A stretch of DNA of 41,696 nt, from NCBI GenBank assembly GCA_031295725.1, contig JAUMNV010000079.1, forward strand, positions 1-41,696, written 5' to 3'. The notes below the pieces were generated by a model. That model worked only from the letters and a program-made list of their open reading frames with translations, did no database searches and was not told the DNA's origin. The translations under genes were made by a program, and so were the position numbers. Below are positions 8,213 through 16,598 of the stretch, piece by piece (position 1 is the first letter of the stretch; every line of letters begins with the position of its first letter). This stretch comes from Collinsella sp. (GTDB lineage: Bacteria; Actinomycetota; Coriobacteriia; Coriobacteriales; Coriobacteriaceae).

Positions 8213-9351
8213 TTCCCGGCCTCGAAATGCTCGTAAGCAGCCATGCCAGTCGCCGTGAACGTTTTCCCATCCCGGTACACGCGCAGCGCCGAATCCAGAA
8301 GGGGCAGATACGCCATGGCGCCCGCGCCCTCGCCCAAGTGCATGCCTGCGTCGAGGGGTGCCTTTATGCCGAGCTCGCGAAGGAGCTCTTGGCTTGCGGG
8401 TTCGCTTGATGCGTGGGTGCCCACGAGGTAGCCCAAGGCGTTGGGGCACAGGCGCGCCGCACACAGGGCCGCCGTGCAGGATATGACCCCGTCGAGGAGC
8501 GCCGGCGCCTTCGAGGCCGCGGCCCCCAGGTAGAAGCCGCACATCGCCGCGATGTCGAAGCCGCCCACCTTCGAGAGCACGTCGATCGGGTCGGCGGGAT
8601 CGGGCGAGTTCGCGTCGATAGCGCGCTCGACCACGTCGCGCTTGCGCGCGAGCGAGGCGTCCGAGAGCCCCGCGCCGCGCCCGACGAGGCTCCGCGCGTC
8701 CGCCCGGATGAGCACTGCGGCCACCGCCGCCGAGGTGGTCGTGTTGCCGATGCCCATCTCGCCCGCGGCGAGAAGGCGCACGCCGGCGCGGGCAAGCCCG
8801 CACGCGACGGCGATTCCGACCTCGATCGCGCGCACGGCCCCATCGCGAGACATAGCGGAGCCGTGCGCGATGTTGCCGCTCCCCCGCCGCACGTTCGCGC
8901 GCACCATGCGCGCGTCTTCTATGCTCCGGGCCATACCCACGTCGACGGGCACGACCTCGGCACCCGCGAACGCCGCCATGCGGCAGGCGCTCGTGGCCCC
9001 CTCGCACATGTTGCGCGCGACGGCTCGCGTCACGTCTTGCCCGCTTTGCGACACGCCTTCGGCAACAACCCCGTTGTCGGAGAAGAATACCGCGAGCGCA
9101 CGGGGAAACTCGGCAACCTCGGCGCTCCCCTGAGCTGCGGCAATACACGCGACGGCGTCTTCAAAGTCGCCCAATCCCCCCAAGGGGTGCGCGATGGAGT
9201 CCCACGCGGCGTACGCGGCGGCGCGGGCGCAGTCGTCTGCGGGCGCGATCCGGGAGAGCGCGGCTTCGAGCACGGCGCCCGGCGCCGACGAGAACGCGCG
9301 CTCGACTTCCTCGCGGATGCAGGTAAGCGCGGTTTCGGTTGCTTCAGCCAT
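8209..9351 (-). CDS. cobT: Nicotinate-nucleotide–DMB phosphoribosyltransferase
   Basis: 380 residues, CobT. It makes alpha-ribazole phosphate from nicotinate mononucleotide and the lower-ligand base. Characteristic stretches are F-F-S-D-N-G-V-V-A-E-G-V-S, G-E-M-G-I-G-N-T-T and, near the C-terminus, H-L-G-E-G-A-G-A with the catalytic glutamate. The ATG at 9351 is preceded by a strong GAGAGGAGA ribosome site inside the end of cbiA (8-base overlap), so the ~30 extra residues upstream are not needed. No DMB-synthesis gene (bluB, bza) is seen in the window; the base must come from elsewhere. Confidence 0.94.
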   Translation of the reverse strand: MAEATETALTCIREEVERAFSSAPGAVLEAALSRIAPADDCARAAAYAAWDSIAHPLGGLGDFEDAVACIAAAQGSAEVAEFPRALAVFFSDNGVVAEGVSQSGQDVTRAVARNMCEGATSACRMAAFAGAEVVPVDVGMARSIEDARMVRANVRRGSGNIAHGSAMSRDGAVRAIEVGIAVACGLARAGVRLLAAGEMGIGNTTTSAAVAAVLIRADARSLVGRGAGLSDASLARKRDVVERAIDANSPDPADPIDVLSKVGGFDIAAMCGFYLGAAASKAPALLDGVISCTAALCAARLCPNALGYLVGTHASSEPASQELLRELGIKAPLDAGMHLGEGAGAMAYLPLLDSALRVYRDGKTFTATGMAAYEHFEAGK

Positions 9352-10726
9352 GCCGTCTCCTCTCTGCGAACGACGCTGCGGCAGACGCGAACGCGCGCGC
9401 AACGTCGGGGTTCGCAGGATAGTACACATGCGGGAAGCCCGCAACCAGGGACGGGGTGGTCGTCATGCACGGCCAGCCCTTGTCGCGCCGGGGCTTCTGC
9501 GCCCAGAAGTCGCCGCCCGGGCAGGTGGACTGCCAGTAGTGGAACTCGTGCGCGCGAATGCGTGTACCGCGCGGCCCGTAGAGCCCGTCGCGTTGGGAAG
9601 TGAGCTCCACGTACCCGAAATGGGACAGCCTTCCCCCGTTCTCGCTTGCGCCCTCAAGGGCGCCCGCAACAGGCCAGCGCCGCCCCCCGCTATCGGCGAT
9701 TTCGCGCTGCAGGTACAGAAACCCACCGCATTCGGCAACCGTCGGCATGCCGGATTCCACCGCGTGCCGCACCGCCTCGCGCATCGGCGCGTTCTCGGAG
9801 AGCTGCCGCGCATGGAGCTCCGGGTAGCCGCCTCCCAGATAGAGGGCGCTTGTCCCCCGGGGCAACTCGCTATCACACAGAGGGCTGAAAAAGGCCAGCT
9901 CGCAACCCAGGTCCTCGAGCGCGCGCAGGTTCTCCTCGTAGTAGAACGAGAACGCCTCGTCACGCGCGACGGCGACGATGGGCCGCGCTCCCGCGATCGG
10001 CTCCAACCGGTAAGGTTCCTCGCGGATATCGGGTGCCGTCGCCGCTATTTCGAGCAAGCGGTCGACGTCGACGCTCCTTTCCACCAGCTCGGCCATCTTG
10101 TCGATGCGCGCGGAGAGCTGCTTGACTTCGTCGGCGGTCACAAGCCCCAGATGCCGGCTTTCGAGCGAGAACGCCTCGTCGGCGGGGATATTACCCAAAA
10201 CCGCGACGCCCGTGTGCTTCTCGATCGCAGGCTTCGCGTAGGCGCAGGCAGCGGCGCTCGTCTTGTTCAGCACGACGCAGCGCACGTTCGCACAAGGCAG
10301 GAACTCGGCGATGCCACGGATTACGGCGGCGAGCGATAAAGACGCCCCGCGCCCGTTCACCACTAAAACGACCGGCGTTTCCGTGTCGCGCGCAACCTGG
10401 TAGCTGCTCGCGTCGGCCACGCCGGGAGCCATGCCGTCGTAGAAGCCCATGACCCCCTCGAGAACCGCGACATCCGCGCCCGCGGCGCCGCGTGCGAGCA
10501 GGGCGCGCAGCGTCGGGGCGTCGGTGAAGAAGCCGTCTAAGTTGCCCGAGCGCGCACCCACGACGCGGCGATGAAAGAGCGGATCAATGTAGTCGGGGCC
10601 GCATTTGAAGGCCGCGCATGCGAGGCCGCGGCGCGCGAGCGCGCGCAGGAGCGCGCACGTTACGACCGTCTTGCCGCTCCCGCTCGAGGGCGCAGCGACC
10701 ATGAAGCGCGGGATGGACGTGCTCAC
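9344..10726 (-). CDS. cbiA: Cobyrinate a,c-diamide synthase
   Basis: 460 residues, CbiA/CobB. It amidates the a and c acetate side chains using glutamine and ATP. The N-terminal A-A-P-S-S-G-S-G-K-T loop (residues 11-20) and G-P-D-Y-I-D-P bind ATP and substrate. The C-terminal amidotransferase domain has L-G-G-G-Y-P-E and the nucleophile in V-A-E-C-G-G-F. GTG at 10726 overlaps the cbiET stop (GTGA) and gives the family length. The upstream 38 codons in frame are within cbiET. Confidence 0.94.
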   Translation of the reverse strand: MSTSIPRFMVAAPSSGSGKTVVTCALLRALARRGLACAAFKCGPDYIDPLFHRRVVGARSGNLDGFFTDAPTLRALLARGAAGADVAVLEGVMGFYDGMAPGVADASSYQVARDTETPVVLVVNGRGASLSLAAVIRGIAEFLPCANVRCVVLNKTSAAACAYAKPAIEKHTGVAVLGNIPADEAFSLESRHLGLVTADEVKQLSARIDKMAELVERSVDVDRLLEIAATAPDIREEPYRLEPIAGARPIVAVARDEAFSFYYEENLRALEDLGCELAFFSPLCDSELPRGTSALYLGGGYPELHARQLSENAPMREAVRHAVESGMPTVAECGGFLYLQREIADSGGRRWPVAGALEGASENGGRLSHFGYVELTSQRDGLYGPRGTRIRAHEFHYWQSTCPGGDFWAQKPRRDKGWPCMTTTPSLVAGFPHVYYPANPDVARAFASAAASFAERRRHG

Positions 10727-12072
10727 CGGGCACCGCCTTCCCCACCTGCACCACGCGCGCTGACGAGGAACACGGGGTTTTGCGCCTTCATAAGATGATG
10801 CGAGCCTACAGCCTCGGCACGGGCGGCCGACAACTGGCACGCCTCGAACCCCTTAAAGCGCGAACCCGAGAGGAGCGCGCACGCCTCAGTGAGTGTCTCA
10901 ATGGTGACGCATGGCACACACAGGCGAACATGCGAATTCTTCTCGAGCGCCGCCTCCACGATGGAGGGAAGCTCGCCCGCGCTCCCGCCGACGAACACGG
11001 CGTCGGGGACGGGCAGTTTCGCGAGCGCTTCGGGAGCGACGCCGGGGACCGCATACACGTTGCCGCACCCGAATGCATCCGCGTTCTCTCGGATGAGCCG
11101 CACACCGGCCGCGTTGCGCTCGACCGCCCATACCGACCCCGCTCGCGCGACGAGCGCCGCCTCGATCGACACGCTCCCCGTGCCGGCGCCGACGTCCCAC
11201 ACGGTGTCGGTCGCGGTAAGGCGCAGCTTCGCGAGCGCGACGGCTCGCACCTCCTGCTTGGTCATGGGAACGTCACCGCGGATGAAGAGCTCGTCGGGAA
11301 TGCCCGAGGAAGCGTACGGCCAGCGGGAGCTCGCGGCGCGGGATGCGCCCGCAGAGTCCACCGCGGAAGAAGCCGCCGCGGGCGCAGACGCGCCGGCCGG
11401 CGCCTCGGAGGCTGCGCTAGAGCCCGCAGGCGACCCGGCGCCGCCTGCGAAATCGATAAGCATCACGTTCAAGTCGTCGAACGTCTGACCTGCGATTTCA
11501 CTTGCGGTCGCACAGGTGATGCGCTCGTTAGGGTACGACAGGCGCTCGGCCACCGTCACGCGCGCGTCCCCGAAGCCCGCCTGCACAAGCTCGCCGGAAA
11601 GCCGCGAGGGGTCTTCCCCGCCCGACGTGACGAGGAAGAGCTCACCTGCGCGCTCGGCCTCGGCCACGATGTCGCACGCCACGCCGTGAGCGCTCGCAAA
11701 GCGCCAATCCTGCCATGGACGCGCGAGGCGCGCGGCGAGATACGACGCTGAGCTTATGCCGGGAATGACGCGCACGTCCACCTGCGCGTTGCCGGAGAGC
11801 GCCTCCACCAGGCGGCGCGCGCCGCTGAACAGCCCCACATCGCCCGTCATCACGACCACGGCGCGCTGCCACGACGCCGCATCGGTGAGCGCGGCGACGA
11901 TGTCCGCCGTCTTCACGAGCTCGCATCTCACCACGTCGGGCGGCACGTCGATGCCGGCAAGCGCGCGATGAGCGCCGATGACCACGTCGGCGATGTCGAT
12001 CGCGTCGAGCGCCGCGCGCGAGAGCAAGTCGGGGTTTCCGGGCCCCGCCCCGATGATCGTTACCTTTCGCAT
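10723..12072 (-). CDS. cobL: Precorrin-6Y C5,15-methyltransferase, CbiE-CbiT fusion
   Basis: 449 residues. CbiE (residues 1-~205) is a tetrapyrrole methylase: G-A-G-P-G-N-P-D at 8-15, M-T-G-D-V-G-L-F-S-G and P-G-I-S-S. CbiT (~250-449) has a Rossmann SAM site, D-V-G-A-G-T-G-S-V-S-I-E-A-A. Together they methylate C5 and C15 and decarboxylate the acetate on ring C. An Ala/Ser/Gly-rich linker of about 40 residues joins them. The ATG at 12072 overlaps the end of cbiH by 13 bases; upstream in-frame residues are shadow. Confidence 0.94.
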   Translation of the reverse strand: MRKVTIIGAGPGNPDLLSRAALDAIDIADVVIGAHRALAGIDVPPDVVRCELVKTADIVAALTDAASWQRAVVVMTGDVGLFSGARRLVEALSGNAQVDVRVIPGISSASYLAARLARPWQDWRFASAHGVACDIVAEAERAGELFLVTSGGEDPSRLSGELVQAGFGDARVTVAERLSYPNERITCATASEIAGQTFDDLNVMLIDFAGGAGSPAGSSAASEAPAGASAPAAASSAVDSAGASRAASSRWPYASSGIPDELFIRGDVPMTKQEVRAVALAKLRLTATDTVWDVGAGTGSVSIEAALVARAGSVWAVERNAAGVRLIRENADAFGCGNVYAVPGVAPEALAKLPVPDAVFVGGSAGELPSIVEAALEKNSHVRLCVPCVTIETLTEACALLSGSRFKGFEACQLSAARAEAVGSHHLMKAQNPVFLVSARGAGGEGGAR

Positions 12073-12803
12073 GGAATCTCCCGATACCCGCGCGGCGTGA
12101 CCATACGGCCGCCTACGAGTTTCGTGTCCGCGTTGCCGACGAACACGGTGGTGAACATGTCGGCGTCGATCTCCCCCAGCTCGGAGAGCCTGCACATGCC
12201 CGACTGCTGCCCCTCGCGCCCGATGTTGCGTACCCAGCCGCAGAGCGTGTCGGGGGCCTTCCATTCGAGCATAATCTTCGCCGCGCGTGAGAGCCTGTCG
12301 GCGCGCTTTCTGCTGCGCGGGTTGTACAAACAGATGCAGAAGTCGGCGCTCGCCACGGCGGCGAGCCTGCGCTCGATGACCTCCCATGGCGTGAGCAGGT
12401 CGGAGAGCGACACGACCGCGAAGTCGTGGGCAAGCGGGGCGCCGAGCACCGCCGACCCGCTCTGAGCCGCGGTGGTCCCGGCGATAACTTCCACGTCTAC
12501 ATCGGGGTAGTCCTCCGCAAGCTCCAGCACGGGGCTCGCCATGCCGTACACGCCCGCGTCACCGCTGCACACGAGTGCCACGGCTTCTCCGCTCTGCGCG
12601 CGCGAAAGCGCCAGGCGGCATCGTTCGACCTCGTGCATCATCGGCGTCGCGAGATGCGCCGCGTCGGGCACGGCGGCGAGCGCGAGCTCCACGTATTTCG
12701 TGTACCCCACAACGATGTCGGCCGCCTCGAGCGCGCGCCGGGCCGCAATCGTCATGCCGTCGGGGCCGCCCGGGCCGATCCCCACCACGAAGAGCTTTCC
12801 CAT
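12060..12803 (-). CDS. cbiH: Precorrin-3B C17-methyltransferase
   Basis: 247 residues, CbiH/CobJ tetrapyrrole methylase, the ring-contracting C17-methyltransferase of the anaerobic route. Motifs are V-G-I-G-P-G-G-P-D near residue 7, V-C-S-G-D-A-G-V-Y-G-M-A near 80, I-A-G-T-T-A and L-Y-N-P-R-S near 150, a strong CbiH mark. AAGGAG lies five bases upstream of ATG 12803, favouring it over the GTG one codon earlier. The ATG shares one base with the cbiG stop (TGATG). Confidence 0.95.
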   Translation of the reverse strand: MGKLFVVGIGPGGPDGMTIAARRALEAADIVVGYTKYVELALAAVPDAAHLATPMMHEVERCRLALSRAQSGEAVALVCSGDAGVYGMASPVLELAEDYPDVDVEVIAGTTAAQSGSAVLGAPLAHDFAVVSLSDLLTPWEVIERRLAAVASADFCICLYNPRSRKRADRLSRAAKIMLEWKAPDTLCGWVRNIGREGQQSGMCRLSELGEIDADMFTTVFVGNADTKLVGGRMVTPRGYREIPCER

Positions 12804-13936
12804 CACCGCTCCTTAAACGAAAGTTCGATAGTTACCTTGGAAAACGCGACGGTCACGCCGCCGTGAGCGAGCTTCGGGAAGATAAGTTTGCCCCCGTCCG
12901 CGAGCGCCGCGCGCTCGCACACGTTGTCGACCCCCACCGTCGCACGCACGAAATCAGATGGCGAAACGCTGCCTTCGACCTGCGACAACTCCTCTGCGGA
13001 ATACGTCGCAAGCGGGATATTGCGCGCGCGGCAGAAGGCGAGCAGACCCTCCTCGTGCGCCTTCACGTCGATCGTCGCCGCCTCGCGCACGGCCGAAGGC
13101 GAGATGCCCGCCTGCCCGCACGCGAGAAGAAACGCCTCCCCGATGGCTTCGGCGCACGCACCGCGACGGCACCCTATGCCCGCAACGATGCAGGGCACGA
13201 CAAGGCGAAGCGGCTCGGGCGCAGGCGCCTGCGCCCGCACGCCCGCCGGCTTCCCCGTTTCACCGGCGGGCACGACCTCGCCCGTTGTCTCCGCCGCGCG
13301 AACGGACGCACCCGCATTCGCGCCAGGGAACGGCGATACGACGATATCGGCCCGAGCGCGGTCGGACGCAATGTCAACCCCCTCAGGCGGCTGTCCCGAA
13401 ATCGGCATGTCGGAATAGAGCGCCACGCGCCCGCCCGAAAGCAGCCGCGCCGACACTCGCTTGATGGCCTCGGGATTCGAAACGGCGAGCCCCGCACAGC
13501 GCGCCCACGTATCCACCGCCCACACGCCGCGGACGTCGGTCGCCGTGGTGATGACGGGGATGGCGCCTACCGCGCGTGCCACAGTTTGCGCAAGCTCGTT
13601 CGCACCGCCCAAATGCCCCGACAAAAGCGGGACGGCAAAGCGCCCCGCCTCGTCGATCACCACAACCGCAGAATCGGTTGCCTTCGAGGCGACATGCGGC
13701 GCGATCGCCCGCACGGCGATGCCCGCCGCGCCCACGAACAGAAGCGCGTCCGACGCTTCCCACGCGAGCGCCGTCCATGCGCGCAGGTCGGCCTTCCCCT
13801 CGCCGAACCCGCGCGAAACGGAAACGTCCCAGCCAGGGTCGTCTTCACCTGTCTGCGCGCAATCGGAAAGCGCGCGTGCGGTGCGCTCCGCCAACGCATA
13901 CCCCCTCTCAGTGAACGCTATGCAGGAAATCCTCAT
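12803..13936 (-). CDS. cbiG: Cobalt-precorrin-5A hydrolase
   Basis: 377 residues, CbiG. It opens the delta-lactone of cobalt-precorrin-5A and releases acetaldehyde. The N-domain shows F-V-G-A-A-G-I-A-V-R-A-I-A-P and V-P-L-L-S-G-H-L-G-G-A-N-E-L-A, both diagnostic. The C-domain has G-I-G-C-R-R-G and T-I-D-V-K. A variable Ala/Pro/Glu-rich linker joins them. Its presence marks the anaerobic (early cobalt) pathway. The ATG directly follows the TAG of the broken cbiL. Confidence 0.94.
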   Translation of the reverse strand: MRISCIAFTERGYALAERTARALSDCAQTGEDDPGWDVSVSRGFGEGKADLRAWTALAWEASDALLFVGAAGIAVRAIAPHVASKATDSAVVVIDEAGRFAVPLLSGHLGGANELAQTVARAVGAIPVITTATDVRGVWAVDTWARCAGLAVSNPEAIKRVSARLLSGGRVALYSDMPISGQPPEGVDIASDRARADIVVSPFPGANAGASVRAAETTGEVVPAGETGKPAGVRAQAPAPEPLRLVVPCIVAGIGCRRGACAEAIGEAFLLACGQAGISPSAVREAATIDVKAHEEGLLAFCRARNIPLATYSAEELSQVEGSVSPSDFVRATVGVDNVCERAALADGGKLIFPKLAHGGVTVAFSKVTIELSFKER

Positions 13937-14170
13937 CTAGCGCACCACCATCGTCGAGAAGTAGCTGCCCCGATCGGGCACATCGACGAGCGAGCGGTAC
14001 ACGCGCTCGCCCGGAAGCCCACAGTCCTCTACGAGCTCGGCACCATCAAAGGCGCCCTCCTCGCGAAGAATGCGCTTCGTGTCCGCAAGCGAGCGGCGCG
14101 CCTTCATGACCACCTTCGTCCCCGGCCAGCCGATTGCGCGGCCCACCCCGTACAGCACGCCTTTACTCAT
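13937..14170 (-). pseudogene. cbiL: cbiL with large in-frame internal deletion
   Basis: 77 codons. The first ~10 (M-S-K-G-V-L-Y-G-V-G) match the beginning of CbiL/CobI precorrin-2 C20-methyltransferases. From about residue 11 the sequence jumps to the family's C-terminal end: G-T-K-V-V-M-K, then L-V-E-D-C-G-L-P-G-E-R-V-Y-R-S-L and Y-F-S-T-M-V-V-R. Usual length is about 220-240, so roughly 150-160 residues are missing, including the rest of the SAM loop and the catalytic centre. The frame is kept and the neighbours cbiD and cbiG are intact, with normal tight spacing. Inactive as a methyltransferase unless an intact copy exists elsewhere; an assembly collapse cannot be excluded. Confidence 0.8.
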
Positions 14171-15347
14171 ACGTCGCCCCCAATTCCCCGATAACTGCAT
14201 CGGCGCCCGACGTGCGGAAAAGCTCGTGGCGCTCGGCGTCGAACACGACCGCGGCGATGTCGCATGCGCCCGCCGCGCGGCGGCGCAACCTGTCCTCGAT
14301 TGCCGCAGCGAGCGAGGCGCGCGCAGCGTCCCCCACGCCGGCGGCCTCGATTACCTCGAGCGCCGCCGTGGTCGTGACGGACGACATGATCTCGCGCACG
14401 GTCTTCGCGCCCGCGCCGGCCATGGCCGCGTGGGCGGCCAGAATCTCCGCGCGGCAGTCGGCGGTACGCGAATGGGTGTCCATGATGCCGCCCGCGACCT
14501 TCACCAGCTTGCCGATGTGTCCCACAAGAAGGACATTGGTAAATCCCTCGCGAACGCAGCAATCAATCGCATCGCCCACAAAGTTGGAAATGAAGACCAC
14601 CGGCGCACCGTTTAGGTGGAAATGCCCCGAGATGAACTGCGCGCCGTAGTTGCCGGGCGTGAGCACGACTCCGCGCCGCCCCATAGCCGCATGCTGCCGG
14701 ATCTCGAGCTCGATGCTGTCGCGCAAGGCAGCGAGGCTGCGCGGCTCGACGATGCCCGTCGTGCCCAGGATGGAGATGCCGTCCTTTATCCCCAGGTGCG
14801 GGTTGAAGGTCTTTTCGGCAAGGGCAACACCCTCGGGTACCGAAATTGTCACAGCAATATTTCCAGAAAAGCCGTGCGCGGCGCACACCTCGCGCACCGC
14901 CGAAGTGATCATCGCGCGCGGCGTCGCGTTGATGGCGGCCGCCCCCACCGGCTGCTCGAGCCCGGGCAACGTCACGCGCCCCACGCCCACGCCGCCATCG
15001 ACGGAAACTTCCGATTCACGCGTGGGCACGCCCTTGCCGCCCGCAGCGCCCGTGCCCGATCCCGCATGTTCCACGCGCGCGTACACGAGCACGCCGTCGG
15101 TCACATCGGCATCGTCGCCTGCGTCCTTTCGCACGGCGCACTGGGCACACCCCTCGCCGATGCATGCGTCGACCACGTTCGCCTCGACGGGCAGCCCGCC
15201 GGGGGTGACGATCGACACGAGGCCGACGGGCTTTCGTGACAAGAGCATCTCGCAGGCCGCCTTCGCCGCGAGCGCGCCGCAGCTCCCCGTCGTGTAGCCG
15301 CAGCGCAGGCGGGTCGTCCCGGTATATATGTAGTGCTCGAAGGCCAC
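14163..15347 (-). CDS. cbiD: Cobalt-precorrin-5B C1-methyltransferase
   Basis: 394 residues, CbiD, specific to the anaerobic pathway. The N-terminus carries C-G-Y-T-T-G-S-C-G-A-L-A-A-K, the family signature. I-S-I-L-G-T-T-G-I-V-E-P and L-L-V-G-H-I-G-K-L-V-K-V-A-G-G follow. The only sensible start is GTG 15347, just after the cbiF stop; there is no strong Shine-Dalgarno, so coupling to cbiF is likely. The ~55 residues upstream in this frame are shadow of cbiF. The cbiD stop overlaps the start of the broken cbiL. Confidence 0.93.
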   Translation of the reverse strand: MAFEHYIYTGTTRLRCGYTTGSCGALAAKAACEMLLSRKPVGLVSIVTPGGLPVEANVVDACIGEGCAQCAVRKDAGDDADVTDGVLVYARVEHAGSGTGAAGGKGVPTRESEVSVDGGVGVGRVTLPGLEQPVGAAAINATPRAMITSAVREVCAAHGFSGNIAVTISVPEGVALAEKTFNPHLGIKDGISILGTTGIVEPRSLAALRDSIELEIRQHAAMGRRGVVLTPGNYGAQFISGHFHLNGAPVVFISNFVGDAIDCCVREGFTNVLLVGHIGKLVKVAGGIMDTHSRTADCRAEILAAHAAMAGAGAKTVREIMSSVTTTAALEVIEAAGVGDAARASLAAAIEDRLRRRAAGACDIAAVVFDAERHELFRTSGADAVIGELGATYE

Positions 15348-15348
15348 G

Positions 15349-16140
15349 CTAGCTGCTCGCCTTCCGATACCCCGTGGCAAATGAAGGGTCGTAAAGCTTG
15401 CTGCGCTCGTACGAATCCGCTTGCACGCCGTCGTGCGCAAGGCCGCCGCGAGCTCCGAGCACGCGGCCCACCACCACGAGCGCCGTGCGGTCGATGCCCT
15501 CTCGCGCGCCCGCATCGGCGAGCGTGCCCACTGTGCATCGCACCACGCGCTCCTCAGGCCAGGTCGCCTTGTACACGAGCGCCGCCGGCTCGTCGGAGCT
15601 GCGGCCCGCGGCCAAAAGCTCGGCGGAAAGCTCGGCGAGCATACCCGAGCTCAGGAAGATGACCATAGTCGAGCCACTTTCCGCCATGGTGCGCATGCCC
15701 TCGCCCGCGGGCATGGGGGTACGTCCGGAAAGCCGCGTGATCACGACCGACTGGCTGATTCCCGGCAGCGTGTATTCCTGGCGAAGCGCCGCCGCGGCAC
15801 CGCAAAAGCTCGACACGCCGGGCACCACCTCGTAGTCCACGCCGCGCGCGTCGAGTGCGTCCATCTGCTCCTGGATGGCGCCGTACAGGGACGGGTCGCC
15901 TGTGTGCAGGCGCACCACTTCCTCGCCCCGCGCATCCGCCGCGCACATCACGTCGAGCACTTCCTCCAAGGTCATGTGCGCGCTGTCGTAGACGATGCAG
16001 GATTCCTTGCACTCAGCGAGCAGCTCAGGGTTCACAAGGCTTCCCGCCCAAACGACCACGTCGGCTGCGCGCAGAAGGCGCGCCCCGCGCAGCGTGATAA
16101 GGTCGGCGGCGCCCGAGCCTGCGCCAACGATATGAATCAT
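15349..16140 (-). CDS. cbiF: Precorrin-4 C11-methyltransferase
   Basis: 263 residues, CbiF/CobM tetrapyrrole methylase. Motifs are V-G-A-G-S-G-A-A-D-L-I-T near the N-terminus, H-T-G-D-P-S-L-Y-G-A-I near 95, P-G-V-S-S-F and I-T-R-L-S-G-R-T-P. The ATG at 16140 has a GAAGG ribosome site nearby. It is the first gene of the leftward cobalamin operon. The upstream in-frame residues belong to the leader region. No cobalamin riboswitch is evident on this strand, unlike the divergent operon. Confidence 0.94.
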   Translation of the reverse strand: MIHIVGAGSGAADLITLRGARLLRAADVVVWAGSLVNPELLAECKESCIVYDSAHMTLEEVLDVMCAADARGEEVVRLHTGDPSLYGAIQEQMDALDARGVDYEVVPGVSSFCGAAAALRQEYTLPGISQSVVITRLSGRTPMPAGEGMRTMAESGSTMVIFLSSGMLAELSAELLAAGRSSDEPAALVYKATWPEERVVRCTVGTLADAGAREGIDRTALVVVGRVLGARGGLAHDGVQADSYERSKLYDPSFATGYRKASS

Positions 16141-16271
16141 CCGAGCCTTCCCTTCCCGTTTCCCATCGCAACCGTTTACGCCGCCATTCGCGCAGCGGGC
16201 AAAACACGGCGCCTGCGGCGGCAATCGGCGCAAATACGCAGGCAGGAGGCGCAATGCCGCCCGCCCTGGCT
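16141..16271. other. Shared intergenic leader, no gene seen
   Basis: GC-rich stretch between cbiF and the divergent promoter. It can form several GC-rich hairpins on either strand (for example around 16200-16260) but shows neither a convincing ORF nor a complete B12-box on the minus strand. The minus-strand promoter of the cbi operon must lie in this area or within the divergent promoter, but I cannot place it. Confidence 0.5.
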
Positions 16272-16300
16272 TTGACACGTTCACAAGTGCCCACTATCAT
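16272..16300 (+). promoter_or_regulatory. Sigma-70-type promoter of the cbiK operon
   Basis: TTGACA at 16272-16277, a 17-base spacer and TATCAT at 16295-16300. This is a near-consensus vegetative promoter reading right, with transcription expected to begin near 16307. That gives a leader of about 290 bases that contains the cobalamin riboswitch. Confidence 0.7.
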
Positions 16301-16345
16301 AGTAAAAGATTCGGCAACGAGCATATGACAATCGGATAAAAGGAA

Positions 16346-16476
16346 ATGACCGGCGCGGCGCCCGCACAGCCCGCGCTGGCTTGCGGAGGGAACCAGGTGG
16401 GAATCCTGGGCAAGGGACATTACTGTATAGGACGCGCGGGCGAACCGCCTCGCGCCCCAAGCCAGACTGCTTCGCC
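16346..16476 (+). ncRNA. Cobalamin riboswitch (B12 element)
   Basis: The core reads GGGAACCAGGTGGGAATCCTGG (two halves around 16388-16409) followed by GGGAC and ACTGTA at 16414-16426, with the B12-box AAGCCAGACTGC at 16459-16470. These are the conserved joining regions of adenosyl/methylcobalamin-sensing RNAs. It lies between the promoter at 16272 and cbiK. A perfect 6-bp hairpin at 16484-16498, without a U-tract, could be part of the expression platform, suggesting translational rather than termination control. Expected outcome: repression by cobalamin. Confidence 0.9.
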
Positions 16477-16598
16477 TTTTCCTCACGGCATCGCCGTGGC
16501 GTTAGCTCCTTGTGAACCCCGAGGGGTGCGCTTTTCTTTCGCTTGTGCCGACAAGCAACTGTCGCCGGGGGACCGGCAAACCGAGGAAAGGAAAAACC

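Noticed and set aside
16200..16330. Second cobalamin riboswitch for cbiF on the minus strand
   Set aside because: An AAAGCCAGG word exists, but the core GGGAA…GGTG and ACTGTA-like parts are not found in order.
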